Origin: an uncultured Pseudoxanthomonas sp.
GTDB taxonomy: Bacteria; Pseudomonadota; Gammaproteobacteria; Xanthomonadales; Xanthomonadaceae
Assembly: GCF_946886695.1 (NCBI RefSeq)
Contig: NZ_CAMPJD010000027.1
Location: forward strand, 1-54,896
Direction of reading: 5' to 3'
DNA: 54,896 bases
The position numbers and the translations under genes were made by a program. The notes beneath the pieces are model-generated. The model was not told the DNA's origin. It saw only the letters and a program-made list of their open reading frames with translations, and did not search any database. How positions within the stretch are numbered: the stretch's first letter is position 1; each line of letters opens with the position of its first letter. This document shows positions 19,126 to 29,968 of the stretch, one piece after another.

Positions 19126-20301
19126 CTATCCGCGCCGCCACACCAGCAACGTGACCACGCCGGCGAGCAGTCCCCAGAAAGCCGATCCGATGCCGGCCAG
19201 CGACAATCCGGACGCGGTCACCAGGAAGGTGACCAGCGCCGGTTCGCGATCGGACTCCTCGCGCAGCGCGGCGGCAAGGCTGTTGCCGATGGTGCCCAAC
19301 AGCGCGATGCCGGCGATGGCCAGGATCAGTTCCTTCGGGAACGCAGCGAACAGCGCCGCCACCGTGGCACCGAACAGACCAATGATGACGTAGAACACGC
19401 CTGCCGCCATCGCGGCCACGTAGCGCCGGGAGGCGTCTTCATGCGCTTCGCGGCCCATGCAGATCGCCGCGGTGATCGCCGCCAGGTTCAACGCGAACGC
19501 ACCGAACGGCGCCAGCAGCAGGTTGGCCACGCCGGTCCAGCCGATGACGGGCGAGATGGGGATCGAATAGCCGGACGCACGGATCACCGCCACACCCGGT
19601 ACGTTCTGGGAGGCCATGGTCACCATGAACAACGGGAGCGCGATGCCGACCACCGCGGCCAACGAGAAGGTGGGCGCGATGAAGATCGGCTTCGCCAGTT
19701 CCAGCGCAAGCCCGTTCACGCGCAGCAATCCGAGCCCGGCGGCGAAAGCGATGCCGACCAGCAATGTCAGGATCACCGCATAGCGCGGCAGCAGGCGACG
19801 CGCGAGCAGGTAGACGACGAACATCGTCAGCACCATGCCCAGTTGCGTCTTCATCGCGCCAAACGCCTCCAAGCCGAAGCGCAGCAGTACGCCAGCCAGC
19901 ATGCCCGACGCCAGCGACACCGGGATACGGCTGATCATCCGTTCGAAGAAGCCGGAGAATCCCGCCACGCAGATCAACATTGCCGACAGCATGAAGGCAC
20001 CCACCGCATCGGACAGCGGCAGCCCCGCGGCACTGCTGATCAGCATGGCCGCACCGGGCGTGGACCACGCGGTCACCACCGGCATGCGGTAGCGCAGCGA
20101 CAGCCCGATGCAGGTCAATCCCATGCCCAGGCCCAGCGCCCACATCCAGGAACTGATCTCCGCTGGCGATGCGCCCAGTGACTGCGCGGCCTGGAACACG
20201 ATGACCGCCGAACTGGCGAAGCCGACCAGCACCGTGACGAAACCGGCGGCGATGGCGGAGAGGGAAAGGTCTTTCAGCAGGTGGCGGGGTGGGGCGTTCA
20301 T
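19126..20301 (-). CDS. BenE-family (benzoate/H+ symporter type) transporter
   Basis: A 391-residue polytopic inner-membrane protein, about twelve hydrophobic segments, related to BenE of Acinetobacter. Recognisable features are the FVTVLVGFASSAVIVFQAA first helix, the AWSTPGAAMLIS motif, ERMISRIPVSLASGMLAGVLLRFG, and PLFMVTMASQNVPGVAVIRASGY (family signature). The start at 20301 (MNAPPRHLLKDL) is chosen because the longer open frame to 20457 is composed of the REP pair 20318-20426. No benzoate catabolic genes are near, so the true substrate is uncertain. Confidence 0.88.
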   Translation of the reverse strand: MNAPPRHLLKDLSLSAIAAGFVTVLVGFASSAVIVFQAAQSLGASPAEISSWMWALGLGMGLTCIGLSLRYRMPVVTAWSTPGAAMLISSAAGLPLSDAVGAFMLSAMLICVAGFSGFFERMISRIPVSLASGMLAGVLLRFGLEAFGAMKTQLGMVLTMFVVYLLARRLLPRYAVILTLLVGIAFAAGLGLLRVNGLALELAKPIFIAPTFSLAAVVGIALPLFMVTMASQNVPGVAVIRASGYSIPISPVIGWTGVANLLLAPFGAFALNLAAITAAICMGREAHEDASRRYVAAMAAGVFYVIIGLFGATVAALFAAFPKELILAIAGIALLGTIGNSLAAALREESDREPALVTFLVTASGLSLAGIGSAFWGLLAGVVTLLVWRRG

Positions 20302-20317
20302 GCGTTCTGCCGTTCCT

Positions 20318-20426
20318 GTAGGAGCGACGTAAGTCGCGACCGCGAGAATGGAATTACCTGGTTGCTGTTTGCCCGATGAAGCTACAGGGGATTGCGGCGT
20401 GCGGTCGCGACTTACGTCGCTCCTAC
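20318..20426. repeat. REPIN-like inverted pair, family A (ACGTAAGT variant)
   Basis: GTAGGAGCGACGTAAGTCGCGACCGCG and its inverted partner GTGCGGTCGCGACTTACGTCGCTCCTAC enclose about 55 bases. Both arms carry ACGTAAGT instead of ACGTGAGT, a shared change in the two halves. The right arm overlaps the last codons and stop of the neighbouring methylglyoxal-synthase-like gene. Confidence 0.9.
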
Positions 20427-21296
20427 AAGAAGCACACGCTTCGTCGCGGCCTCGCACCAGCGCTTGGCCACCGCCAAAGAGGTGGTGCAGACCGCCTCAT
20501 CGGTCACCGTGGTGACGGCGCGCTCTAGCAGCTGGATGTCGGCCTCGTGCTGGCGTGCCACGTGCGGGTTCTCGAAGAAGATCACGCGCTGGCAGCGGTG
20601 TTCCAGCACGCGGTCGGCGATCTGCGCGTCGCCGCCGAGCGGGCCGCTCTGGAAGCGTTCCACCCACGGCGTGCCGGTCGGCCAGCCGCGGCTCCACGCC
20701 AGCTCGTTGAGCTGCTGGCCGGTGGTGCCGGTGGCCATGCGGTGGGCGAAACGGGACAGCACGTCGAAGTGGTCGGCAGCGAATTCCACCATCTGCGGCT
20801 TCATCGCGTCATGCGCGATCAACGCCAGTGTCTGCGCTTCCAGTACATGGAAACGGTCCGCCCCGCGGTCCGGTGCGAAACCGGCGTGGATGCGTTCCAT
20901 CTCGACCCAGTCGCGCGCCGAGGCCACGGTGGAAAGGAACGGTTTGCCGTGGATGACGCACTGCCGCTTCAGCGCGACCGCTTCGGGGAAGATGGAGGAC
21001 GGATCGACGGGATCTATGAAGTAGATCGCACCATCGAGGTTCCGTTCCGCGCCTTCCAGCCCCACGACCTCCGCCACCAGCTTCATCAGACCGCCATCGC
21101 GGCCATAGGGGTAGCGCTTGAGTCCTTCGTAACCCCGCAACATGCCGGCGGCGGCGATCGCGTCGTGCGTGCGTCCGACGGCATGCAGGCCCAGCTGCAG
21201 TTCGCGGATGCCGGGTTCGCTGGCGCGCAGCCAGCGGAACAGCGCGGCGTCCTCGGTGTGGTGATGCAGTCGGTTGGCGGCAAGGCCGAGGCGCAT
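20412..21296 (-). CDS. Double-domain methylglyoxal synthase-like protein
   Basis: A 294-residue protein whose C-terminal half (about 157-283) is a methylglyoxal synthase domain (DHAP to methylglyoxal plus Pi). It has the LIAHD motif (His162/Asp163), MATGTTGQQL (188-197), SGPLGGDAQ (217-225, catalytic-type Asp) and a FFENP...HEAD segment. The N-terminal half (about 3-132) repeats the same order in degenerate form: GLHAVGRTHDAI, YPYGRDGGLMKLV, GAIYFIDPVDPSS, then ALKRQCVIHGKPFLSTVASARDWVE. It lacks the His-Asp pair, so it is probably a non-catalytic duplicate. Canonical MgsA is only about 150 residues. The final VGAT and TAA are encoded by the REP at 20318-20426. Start 21296 (MRLGLAANRL) is chosen; the longer frame runs into another REP. 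Confidence 0.8.
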   Translation of the reverse strand: MRLGLAANRLHHHTEDAALFRWLRASEPGIRELQLGLHAVGRTHDAIAAAGMLRGYEGLKRYPYGRDGGLMKLVAEVVGLEGAERNLDGAIYFIDPVDPSSIFPEAVALKRQCVIHGKPFLSTVASARDWVEMERIHAGFAPDRGADRFHVLEAQTLALIAHDAMKPQMVEFAADHFDVLSRFAHRMATGTTGQQLNELAWSRGWPTGTPWVERFQSGPLGGDAQIADRVLEHRCQRVIFFENPHVARQHEADIQLLERAVTTVTDEAVCTTSLAVAKRWCEAATKRVLLVGAT

Positions 21297-21332
21297 GGGC
21301 GGATCGTGTGGAAGGTGAGCGGCGAGTCTAGC

Positions 21333-22986
<1,654 letters not shown>

Positions 22987-22999
22987 GGTCCGGGGCGCA

Positions 23000-25900
23000 T
23001 CACGCGGCCCTCCGCAAGGTCTCGTTCAACGAGTCGATGCTCGCCGCCTTCGGCTTCACCAGCCAGAACTTGCCCACGTAGTCGCGGAACTCATCCAGGA
23101 TCTGCTGCGCCCATATGCTGCCGGTCAGTTCGCGGTGACGGCTGATCAGTGTGTGCAGGTGCTGGCGGTGGCTTTCGAAGCCTTCCGGGCTGATGCGGTG
23201 GATGTCGATCAGTTCGTGGTTGTAGCGGTCCACGAAATCGCGGTCCAGATCGAGCACGTAGGCCAGGCCGCCGGTGAAGCCGGCGCCGAAGTTCAGGCCC
23301 ACCTTGCCCAGCACCAGCACGATGCCGTCGGTCATGTACTCGCAGCAGTGGTCGCCGGCGCCTTCGATCACCGCCAATGCGCCGGAGTTGCGCACGCCGA
23401 AGCGCTCGCCTGCACGTCCCGCCGCGAACAGTTCGCCGCCGGTGGCGCCGTACAGGCAGGTATTGCCGATGATCGGCGTGTTGCGCGCTTCGAACCGCGC
23501 GCCGCGCGGCGGACGCACGACCAGCCGGCCGCCGGCCATGCCCTTGCCCACGTAGTCGTTGGCTTCGCCCTCCAGCTCCATCAGCAGGCCGCCGGCGTTG
23601 AAGGCGCCGAAGCTCTGGCCGGCACTCCCGCGGAAGCGCAGGTTCAACGGTGCGTCGGTCATGCCGTGGTTGCCGTGCACGCGCGCGATGGTGCCGGACA
23701 AGCGCGTGCCGATGCTGCGGTCGGTGTTGTGGATGAGGAAGCGATGGTCGCCGCCGCTCTTCCTGCGGATCGGGTCGGCCAGCAGGCCGTCGAGCTGCGT
23801 CGCCAGGCTGTCCGGCGACTCGTACAGACGTTGCGCCGCGCAGGTGCTGCTGTCGAACTGGGCACCCTTCAGCAGGCGCGACAGGTCGATGTTGACGCCT
23901 TCGCGCGGCGACACCTCGATCTGCTGCAGCATGTCGGTGCGGCCGACGATCTCGTCCAGCGAGCGCGCGCCCAGGTAAGAGAGCCACTGCCGCACTTCTT
24001 CCGACAGCAGGCGGAAGAAGTTCTCCACGCGCTCGGGCAGGCCTGTGAAGTACTGCGTGCGCAGGCGCTCGTCCTGCGTGGCCACGCCGGTGGCGCAGTT
24101 GTTGAGGTGGCAGATGCGCAGGTACTTGCAACCCAGCACGATCATCGGGCCGGTGCCGAAGCCGAAGCTGTCGGCGCCCAGCAGCGCGGCCTTGACCACG
24201 TCCAGGCCGGTTTTCAGGCCGCCGTCGGTCTGCAGCACGGTGCGGTCGCGCAACTGGTTCACCACCAGGGCGTGATGCGCCTCGGCCACGCCGAGCTCCC
24301 ACGGCACGCCGGCATAGCGGATGGAACTGACCGGGCTGGCGCCGGTGCCGCCGTCGTGGCCGGAGATGGTGATCAGGTCCGCGCCCGCCTTCACCACGCC
24401 GGCGGCAATGGTGCCCACGCCTGCGTGCGAGACCAGCTTCACCGACACCAGCGCGGTCGGATTGACCTGCTTGAGGTCGAAGATCAGCTGCGCGAGGTCT
24501 TCGATCGAATAGATGTCGTGGTGCGGCGGCGGCGAGATCAGGCCGATGCCGGGCTTGGCGTAGCGTAGGCGCGCGATCAGCTCGTTGACCTTGTGGCCGG
24601 GAAGCTGGCCGCCTTCGCCGGGCTTGGCGCCCTGGGCGACCTTGATCTGCAGCACTTCGGCGTTGACGAGGTATTCCGGCGTCACGCCAAACCGGCCGGA
24701 CGCGACCTGCTTGATCTTGCTGCGCTTCTCGGTGCCGTAACGCGCGGGATCTTCGCCGCCTTCGCCCGAGTTGCTGCGGCCGCCCAGGCGGTTCATCGCG
24801 ATGGCGAGCGCTTCGTGCGCTTCCGGCGACAGCGCGCCCAGCGAGATCGCCGCGGTGTCGAAGCGGCGCAGCAGGTCGGAAGCGTCAGCCACCTCGTCCA
24901 GCGGCGTCGGTGTGTCGGCCTTCTTCAATTGCAGCAGATCACGCAACGCCGACGGCGGCCGCGAGTTCACCGCATCGGCATAGGCCTGCCAGTCGCGGGC
25001 GTCGCCGGTGCGCGTCGCGCGCTGCAGCGTCATCACCACGTCCGGGTTGTACATGTGGTATTCGCCGCCGTGCACGTACTTCAGCAGGCCGCCGACCTCG
25101 GGCGACTCACGGTCGTTCCAGGCACGCGCCTCCAGCTGGCGGGCTTCCAGGTCCAGGCGTTCGAAACCCACGCCGCCGATCCGCGACGGGGTCTCGGCGA
25201 AGCACAGGTCCACGACGTCCGGATCCAGGCCGACGATCTCGAACAGCTGCGCGCCGCGGTAGCTGCTGATCGTGCAGATGCCCATCTTCGAGATGATCTT
25301 CGACAGGCCCTTGTAGATGCCCTTGCGGTAGCTGCGGCCGATCTGCGTCTGCTCGCCGCCCTTCTTGATCTGCAGGATGCCGCGCCGGCCCAGGTCGAAC
25401 AGCGTCTGGTAGGCCAGGTACGGGTACACCGCGGTGGCGCCCACGCCGATCAGGCAGGCGATATGGTGCGGGTCGCGCGCAGTGCCGGTCTCGACGATCA
25501 GGTTGACGTCGCAGCGCAGGCCTTCGCGGCACAGATGGTGGTGCACCGCGCCGGTGGCGAGCAGGGCATGCACCATCGGCCGGCCCTGCTGCGGGCGGCG
25601 GTCGCTCAGCACCACCATCACCATGCCCTCGCGCGCGGCCTGCGCCACCTCGGCGCTGATGCGCTCGATGGCGGCCTTCATGCCTTCCGCGGGGTGGTAC
25701 GACAGGTCGATGTAGCGGTGCTTCTGGTCGTACGGCACCATCTTCACGATCTGCCGCAGCTTGCGCTGGGACAGCACCGGCGAGTTGAGGATGATGTGGT
25801 GCACCGTTTCCGGCCCGGCGTGAAAGATGTTGGTCTCCCGGCCCAGCTGGGTGGTCAGCGACATCACGCAGTCTTCGCGCAGCGGATCGATCGGCGGGTT

Positions 25901-27472
25901 GGTGACCTGCGCGAACGCCTGGCGGAAATAGTCGTACAGCGGACGTGTCTGTCGGCTCAGCACGGCCATCGGCGTGTCGTCGCCCATCGAGCCGGTGGCT
26001 TCCTGCTCGGTCTCCGCCAGCGGGCGCAGCACGCCTTCGACTTCCTCCGACGTCAGCTGGAACAGCTTGTGGTAGCCACGCAGTGTCTTCTCGTCGAACG
26101 GCGCATCGGTCAGCGACGGATCGATCAGCTCGGTCTGCAGGTAGGTGACGCCCTGGTGCAGCCACTGCTTGTACGGCGCGCGACCGCGGTTGATGCGGTC
26201 CACCGCCTCGCTGTCCAGCAGGTCGCCACGCTTGAGATCGATGGCCATCATCTCGCCCGGGCCGAGCTTGCCCTTGCGCGTGATGCGCTCGGCTGGCACT
26301 TCCCACACGCCGGCTTCGCTGGCGACGATGAAGTGGCGGTCGCTGGTCAGCATCCAGCGCGCGGGGCGCAGGCCGTTGCGGTCGAGCGTGCAGGCGGCGT
26401 AGCGCGCGTCCATCGAAACGATGCCGGCCGGACCGTCCCACGGTTCGGTGTTGAGGCCGTAGAACTCGTAGAACGCGGCCAGGTCGGCGTCCTTGAACTC
26501 CAGCGACTGCGTGGCCGGCGGCACCAGGATGCGCAGCGCCTGGATCAGCTCCATGCCGCCGGCGACCAGCAGCTCCAGCATGTTGTCCAGGCTCTGCGAA
26601 TCGGAGCCGTGCATCGAGATGACCGGATCGAATTCGGCGATGTCGAAGCGCGGCGTCTTCCACACCTTGCTGCGCGCCTGCGCCCAGCGGCGGTTGCCCT
26701 CGATGGTGTTGATCTCGCCGTTGTGCGCCAGCAGGCGGAACGGATGCGCCAACGGCCAGCGCGGCAGCGTGTTGGTCGAGAAGCGCTGGTGGAAGACCAC
26801 CGCGCTGCTGGCCAGCTCGGCGCGCTGCAGGTCGGGGTAGAAGGTCGACAGCTTGTCGGGCAGCACCATGCCCTTGTAGCCGATCGCATGCGGCGACAGC
26901 GTCACCACATAGAAATCCGGCATGGACGTGCGTAGCTGCTGTTCGCTGCGGCGGCGGGCGAGGAACAATGCCAGCGTGAAGGCGTCGTCGCCCTGGTCGG
27001 CACCCGCTTCGACATACAGCTGTTCGATGCGCGGCAGCGTGTCCTTGGCCAGCTGCCCGCACACCGCGTCGTTGGTTGGCGGCACGCGCCAACCTTTCAC
27101 CGCCACGCCGGTGCGGAACAGTTCGGCTTCCAGGGTGGCGCGGCACTGCGCGGCGAGCGCGTCGTCGTGCGGCAGGAAGACCAGGCCCGCGGCGAAGCGC
27201 GCGCCCAGGGTGATGCCGGCTTCCGCGGCGAGCGCACGCAGGAAGGCATCCGGTTTGCGGATCAGCAGGCCGCAGCCATCGCCGGTCAGCCCGTCGGCGG
27301 CGACGCCGCCGCGATGGGTCATGCGCGACAGTGCGGCAATGGCGGTGTCGACCAGCGCGCGCGACGGCTGGTCGTCGAGTTGCGCGATCATGCCGAAGCC
27401 GCAGGCATCGCGTTCGTCGTTGGGGTCGTACAGACCCTGGTCAAAGCCGCCTTGGCGATTGCGAGGGGCCAT
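23000..27472 (-). CDS. gltB: Glutamate synthase large (alpha) subunit GltB
   Basis: A 1490-residue class II amidotransferase plus FMN/[3Fe-4S] synthase. The N-terminal glutaminase begins at Cys24 (DERDACGFGMIAQ), the nucleophile exposed after removal of a 23-residue propeptide. The central and FMN-binding domains follow (GEGGEDPARYG, ISGHDGGTGASP, and the Cys cluster CKYLRICHLNNCATGVATQ). A C-terminal beta-helix with repeated GxxGG motifs completes it. Length and order match E. coli GltB. The ATG at 27472 (MAPRNRQGGFD) is chosen over longer frames running through the upstream operator-like palindromes. Co-transcribed with gltD. Confidence 0.97.
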   Translation of the reverse strand: MAPRNRQGGFDQGLYDPNDERDACGFGMIAQLDDQPSRALVDTAIAALSRMTHRGGVAADGLTGDGCGLLIRKPDAFLRALAAEAGITLGARFAAGLVFLPHDDALAAQCRATLEAELFRTGVAVKGWRVPPTNDAVCGQLAKDTLPRIEQLYVEAGADQGDDAFTLALFLARRRSEQQLRTSMPDFYVVTLSPHAIGYKGMVLPDKLSTFYPDLQRAELASSAVVFHQRFSTNTLPRWPLAHPFRLLAHNGEINTIEGNRRWAQARSKVWKTPRFDIAEFDPVISMHGSDSQSLDNMLELLVAGGMELIQALRILVPPATQSLEFKDADLAAFYEFYGLNTEPWDGPAGIVSMDARYAACTLDRNGLRPARWMLTSDRHFIVASEAGVWEVPAERITRKGKLGPGEMMAIDLKRGDLLDSEAVDRINRGRAPYKQWLHQGVTYLQTELIDPSLTDAPFDEKTLRGYHKLFQLTSEEVEGVLRPLAETEQEATGSMGDDTPMAVLSRQTRPLYDYFRQAFAQVTNPPIDPLREDCVMSLTTQLGRETNIFHAGPETVHHIILNSPVLSQRKLRQIVKMVPYDQKHRYIDLSYHPAEGMKAAIERISAEVAQAAREGMVMVVLSDRRPQQGRPMVHALLATGAVHHHLCREGLRCDVNLIVETGTARDPHHIACLIGVGATAVYPYLAYQTLFDLGRRGILQIKKGGEQTQIGRSYRKGIYKGLSKIISKMGICTISSYRGAQLFEIVGLDPDVVDLCFAETPSRIGGVGFERLDLEARQLEARAWNDRESPEVGGLLKYVHGGEYHMYNPDVVMTLQRATRTGDARDWQAYADAVNSRPPSALRDLLQLKKADTPTPLDEVADASDLLRRFDTAAISLGALSPEAHEALAIAMNRLGGRSNSGEGGEDPARYGTEKRSKIKQVASGRFGVTPEYLVNAEVLQIKVAQGAKPGEGGQLPGHKVNELIARLRYAKPGIGLISPPPHHDIYSIEDLAQLIFDLKQVNPTALVSVKLVSHAGVGTIAAGVVKAGADLITISGHDGGTGASPVSSIRYAGVPWELGVAEAHHALVVNQLRDRTVLQTDGGLKTGLDVVKAALLGADSFGFGTGPMIVLGCKYLRICHLNNCATGVATQDERLRTQYFTGLPERVENFFRLLSEEVRQWLSYLGARSLDEIVGRTDMLQQIEVSPREGVNIDLSRLLKGAQFDSSTCAAQRLYESPDSLATQLDGLLADPIRRKSGGDHRFLIHNTDRSIGTRLSGTIARVHGNHGMTDAPLNLRFRGSAGQSFGAFNAGGLLMELEGEANDYVGKGMAGGRLVVRPPRGARFEARNTPIIGNTCLYGATGGELFAAGRAGERFGVRNSGALAVIEGAGDHCCEYMTDGIVLVLGKVGLNFGAGFTGGLAYVLDLDRDFVDRYNHELIDIHRISPEGFESHRQHLHTLISRHRELTGSIWAQQILDEFRDYVGKFWLVKPKAASIDSLNETLRRAA

Positions 27473-27563
27473 GTCTTGCCTCAAACCGGAGTGACGGCGA
27501 CACCGTGCCCTGCCCGCGCAGCGGCACTTCGAAATGTCACCGGAAATCCGACTAGACCATAGA

Positions 27564-27619
27564 TGTTGCGACGCCGCAACAACACCTTTTGCGCGCCACT
27601 TGTTGGTTGCAACGGCAAC
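27564..27619 (-). promoter_or_regulatory. Palindrome cluster upstream of gltB (candidate operator)
   Basis: TGTTGCG-ACGC-CGCAACA (27564-27581) is a perfect 7-bp inverted repeat. GTTGCAAC (27606-27613), followed by GGCAAC, is a second palindrome with the same GTTGC/GCAAC half-sites. They lie 90-150 nt upstream of gltB in a short gene-free gap, the right place for nitrogen-responsive control. The protein that would bind is unknown. Confidence 0.35.
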
Positions 27620-27653
27620 TTTCGGGGAGATGAAAACGTGTCCGTCGGACAAC

Positions 27654-27683
27654 AAAAAAACCGCCCGCGTTTCGGCGGGCGGT
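27654..27683 (-). terminator. Rho-independent terminator of the I78-inhibitor gene
   Basis: On the minus strand the stem CCGCCCGC-CGAAAC-GCGGGCGG (27682 to 27661) is followed directly by seven T (27660-27654). It lies about 30 nt past the stop at 27714. Confidence 0.85.
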
Positions 27684-27713
27684 TCGTCGTTCACCAAGGT
27701 GCGTGGCGGCGCC

Positions 27714-28079
27714 TCAACCGCAGTTGACCGACGTCGCCGCGCCCTTGTCGTCGAGGATGATGTTCAGCCGGTCCGGATTGAAGTCCATCGTCGCCGCGTC
27801 GCCCGGCTTCAGGGCGCGCACGGATGCCGACTTGCTGTCCGTCTTCGCCTGCTCGATGTCCTTCTCGCTGGGCGTCTTGCCGATGATCCACTGTGCCTGG
27901 GTGTCATCGCAGGTGCCGGCGAGTTCGGTCGGTACCGGTTCCGCGGGCGGTGGCGTGGCGGCCTCGCTGGCGGCGGCCTGGGATTGCTCCGCGGCGGCGG
28001 TCTGCTCGTCCGTATCGGGTGCTGAACACGCGGCCAGTGAGAGGGTCAGCAACAGGGCGGGGATCGCCGTTCGGATCAT
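27714..28079 (-). CDS. I78-family peptidase-inhibitor lipoprotein
   Basis: A 121-residue lipoprotein. The lipobox is LAAC (Cys about residue 19), followed by an acidic/Ala-Gln linker. Residues 55-121 match the peptidase inhibitor I78 fold: a Cys in GTCDDTQAQWIIGK, then RALKPGDAATMDFNPDRLNI and the terminal VNCG, which normally forms a disulfide with the first Cys. Such proteins inhibit serine peptidases. The start at 28079 (MIRTAIPALL) gives a proper signal peptide. It lies downstream of the MoxR-type operon and ends in a terminator. The protease it inhibits is unknown. Confidence 0.85.
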   Translation of the reverse strand: MIRTAIPALLLTLSLAACSAPDTDEQTAAAEQSQAAASEAATPPPAEPVPTELAGTCDDTQAQWIIGKTPSEKDIEQAKTDSKSASVRALKPGDAATMDFNPDRLNIILDDKGAATSVNCG

Positions 28080-28138
28080 GCGGAACTCCGGAAGGATGGG
28101 TCTGAAGGCAAGATTACGTATCTGACATTCGAGAGTCG

Positions 28139-29968
28139 TTAACCGATCGCGGGACGACGGCGCTCCAGCCACCACAGCAGGCCGGCCGCGAGCAGGAAGC
28201 CGAGGAACCACGGCCACGCGCCCCCACGCGGCCCCTGCGTTGCCAGGGTGGTGGTGGCCTCGCCCGTCGCGGGTCTTGCCGCCAGGCGCCCGGTCTGTTC
28301 GCGCACGGCCATGGCGTGCAGCGATGGAGCGTCCCCTGCCGCACGCACGTGGAAGGGTGCACTCGTTTCGCCCGTCGTCAGGTGGTGCCAGCCGGCCATG
28401 CGCGGCCAGAATCCGCCGCAGCGGGTCGTGCCGGTGGCGGGATCGCGCGGCACGCGGGTGATGGTTCCATCCGGGGCGGTCACCTGCGCGCCGTCGCCGA
28501 GGCCGCAGAGCGCCACGCGCTGCGAGGCACGGGCATCGTCGGGTACCACCAGAGCCGTGTCTGTCGTCGTGCGCGCGAGCGTGCCCAGTGCCTGCGACCA
28601 CAACGCGCCATGTGCGTCGGCATGTCCGGACAGCGCCAGCGTGTAGGTATCGGTCGGCGTCCACGCCGCGATGCGCCCGCGGCCCTCCGCGCGCCACCAG
28701 GCGACCGCAGTGCCGTCCGCGTCGCGCAGCAGCGCGATCGCCTCCGGCGACGCAGTCCGTAGCGCCCGCCGTGTCAGGGTCGGCAGCCCCGCCGGCACGG
28801 CATCCGCGTCGACCGGTGCCTCCGTGGTGCCGGCGCCGCGGCGCGCCCGCCAGGCGTCGTCATCGGGTGCCGGACGTGGCAGGTGGAATTCGGTGTCGTC
28901 GTTGCCGGCCAGCGACAGGCCGAGCAGACGTTGCACACTCGGCGCCAGCGCGCCATCGGCACGCACCAGCACGCCCAGACCGTCGCGGATGGCCGCGGTG
29001 AGCGCCGCACGCTGGCCGTCGCCGAGCGCCGCGGCGCTGCGTGCATCCAGCAGCACCACGTCGAACCGGCGCAACGTATCGGCCGTCATCGGCAGCGGCG
29101 TATCGCCGAGTTGCAGGCCGCCGCCCAGACTGATCTGCAGATGCAGCGGAATGCCGGCATCGGTGGCCCAGCGGCGCAGGTACTTCCACTCTGCGTTGGG
29201 CGCTCCCGCCAGCGCCCACACGCGCGGTGCAGGCGTCGGCTGCGTCCATACCGGCACGGTCGCGGTGTCGACGATGGCACGCTTCGCATCGAGCACCTCG
29301 ATGCGGAACTGCGCCGGACCCGGCAGGCGCGCCAGCCCGTCCAGACGGAAGCCGCCCTGCGCATCCGGCGTCGCCGCACTGATGCGCTGGCCGGCCGGAT
29401 CGCGCAGTACGGCCGTCGCCTGCGGCAGATCGTGTACGCGACCGCTGACGACGAAGGTGGCGCCGGGTGCGACCGGCGCGATCGGTGCCAGCTGCACGAT
29501 GCCGCGCGGTAGCGGCGCGGCGGCGAATATCATTGCGCGGTCGCCGAGCGCATCGCGGTCGCGTGCCTCCAGGCCCGCACCCACGATGTGCAGCGCGCGC
29601 GCTTCAGGATGACGACGGAGCGCGGTGCCGAGATCGGGTACGCGTTCGGCATCTACGTTGGCCGGCGCTTCCGGCAAGGCGACGCGTGGCTGGCCCTGCA
29701 GCGTCGCGGGCAAGGCGACATCGTCCGCCCGCGCCGTCATCACCACCAGCGTGCCGGTGGTGACGGTCTGTCGCGGTGGCAACAGGGTGAAGTAGAGCAG
29801 CAGCGCGACCACCGGCTGCAACAGGCACAGCAGCACGAAGCGCGTCGGCGAACCTCGGCGGTCATGCGGTGCGCTGCGACGCCACAGGGCGAGGCGCAGC
29901 CACGCCATCACCACGGCGAGCGTCAGCAGTACGGCGAGCAGCAGCGGCAGGATGGCGACCAGATTCAT
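28139..29968 (-). CDS. Membrane protein closing the MoxR/DUF58 operon
   Basis: A 609-residue protein with two N-terminal transmembrane helices (about 3-28 and 42-64), a large extracytoplasmic domain, and one C-terminal helix (about 585-602) before WWLERRRP. The middle carries a carboxypeptidase-regulatory-like beta sandwich (about 160-270) and a region resembling a glutamine-amidotransferase-like fold (DVVLLDARSAAALGDGQRAAL... VLVRADGAL). Its ATG overlaps the previous stop by four bases (ATGA). It is the last gene of the operon. I know of no experimentally defined function for this protein type; the context suggests a role with the VWA/BatA-like membrane machinery. Confidence 0.78.
   Translation of the reverse strand: MNLVAILPLLLAVLLTLAVVMAWLRLALWRRSAPHDRRGSPTRFVLLCLLQPVVALLLYFTLLPPRQTVTTGTLVVMTARADDVALPATLQGQPRVALPEAPANVDAERVPDLGTALRRHPEARALHIVGAGLEARDRDALGDRAMIFAAAPLPRGIVQLAPIAPVAPGATFVVSGRVHDLPQATAVLRDPAGQRISAATPDAQGGFRLDGLARLPGPAQFRIEVLDAKRAIVDTATVPVWTQPTPAPRVWALAGAPNAEWKYLRRWATDAGIPLHLQISLGGGLQLGDTPLPMTADTLRRFDVVLLDARSAAALGDGQRAALTAAIRDGLGVLVRADGALAPSVQRLLGLSLAGNDDTEFHLPRPAPDDDAWRARRGAGTTEAPVDADAVPAGLPTLTRRALRTASPEAIALLRDADGTAVAWWRAEGRGRIAAWTPTDTYTLALSGHADAHGALWSQALGTLARTTTDTALVVPDDARASQRVALCGLGDGAQVTAPDGTITRVPRDPATGTTRCGGFWPRMAGWHHLTTGETSAPFHVRAAGDAPSLHAMAVREQTGRLAARPATGEATTTLATQGPRGGAWPWFLGFLLAAGLLWWLERRRPAIG

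Noticed and set aside
24593..26935. 780-codon open frame opposite gltB
   Set aside because: Antisense shadow of a well-conserved gene, with an Arg/His/Gln-rich translation.
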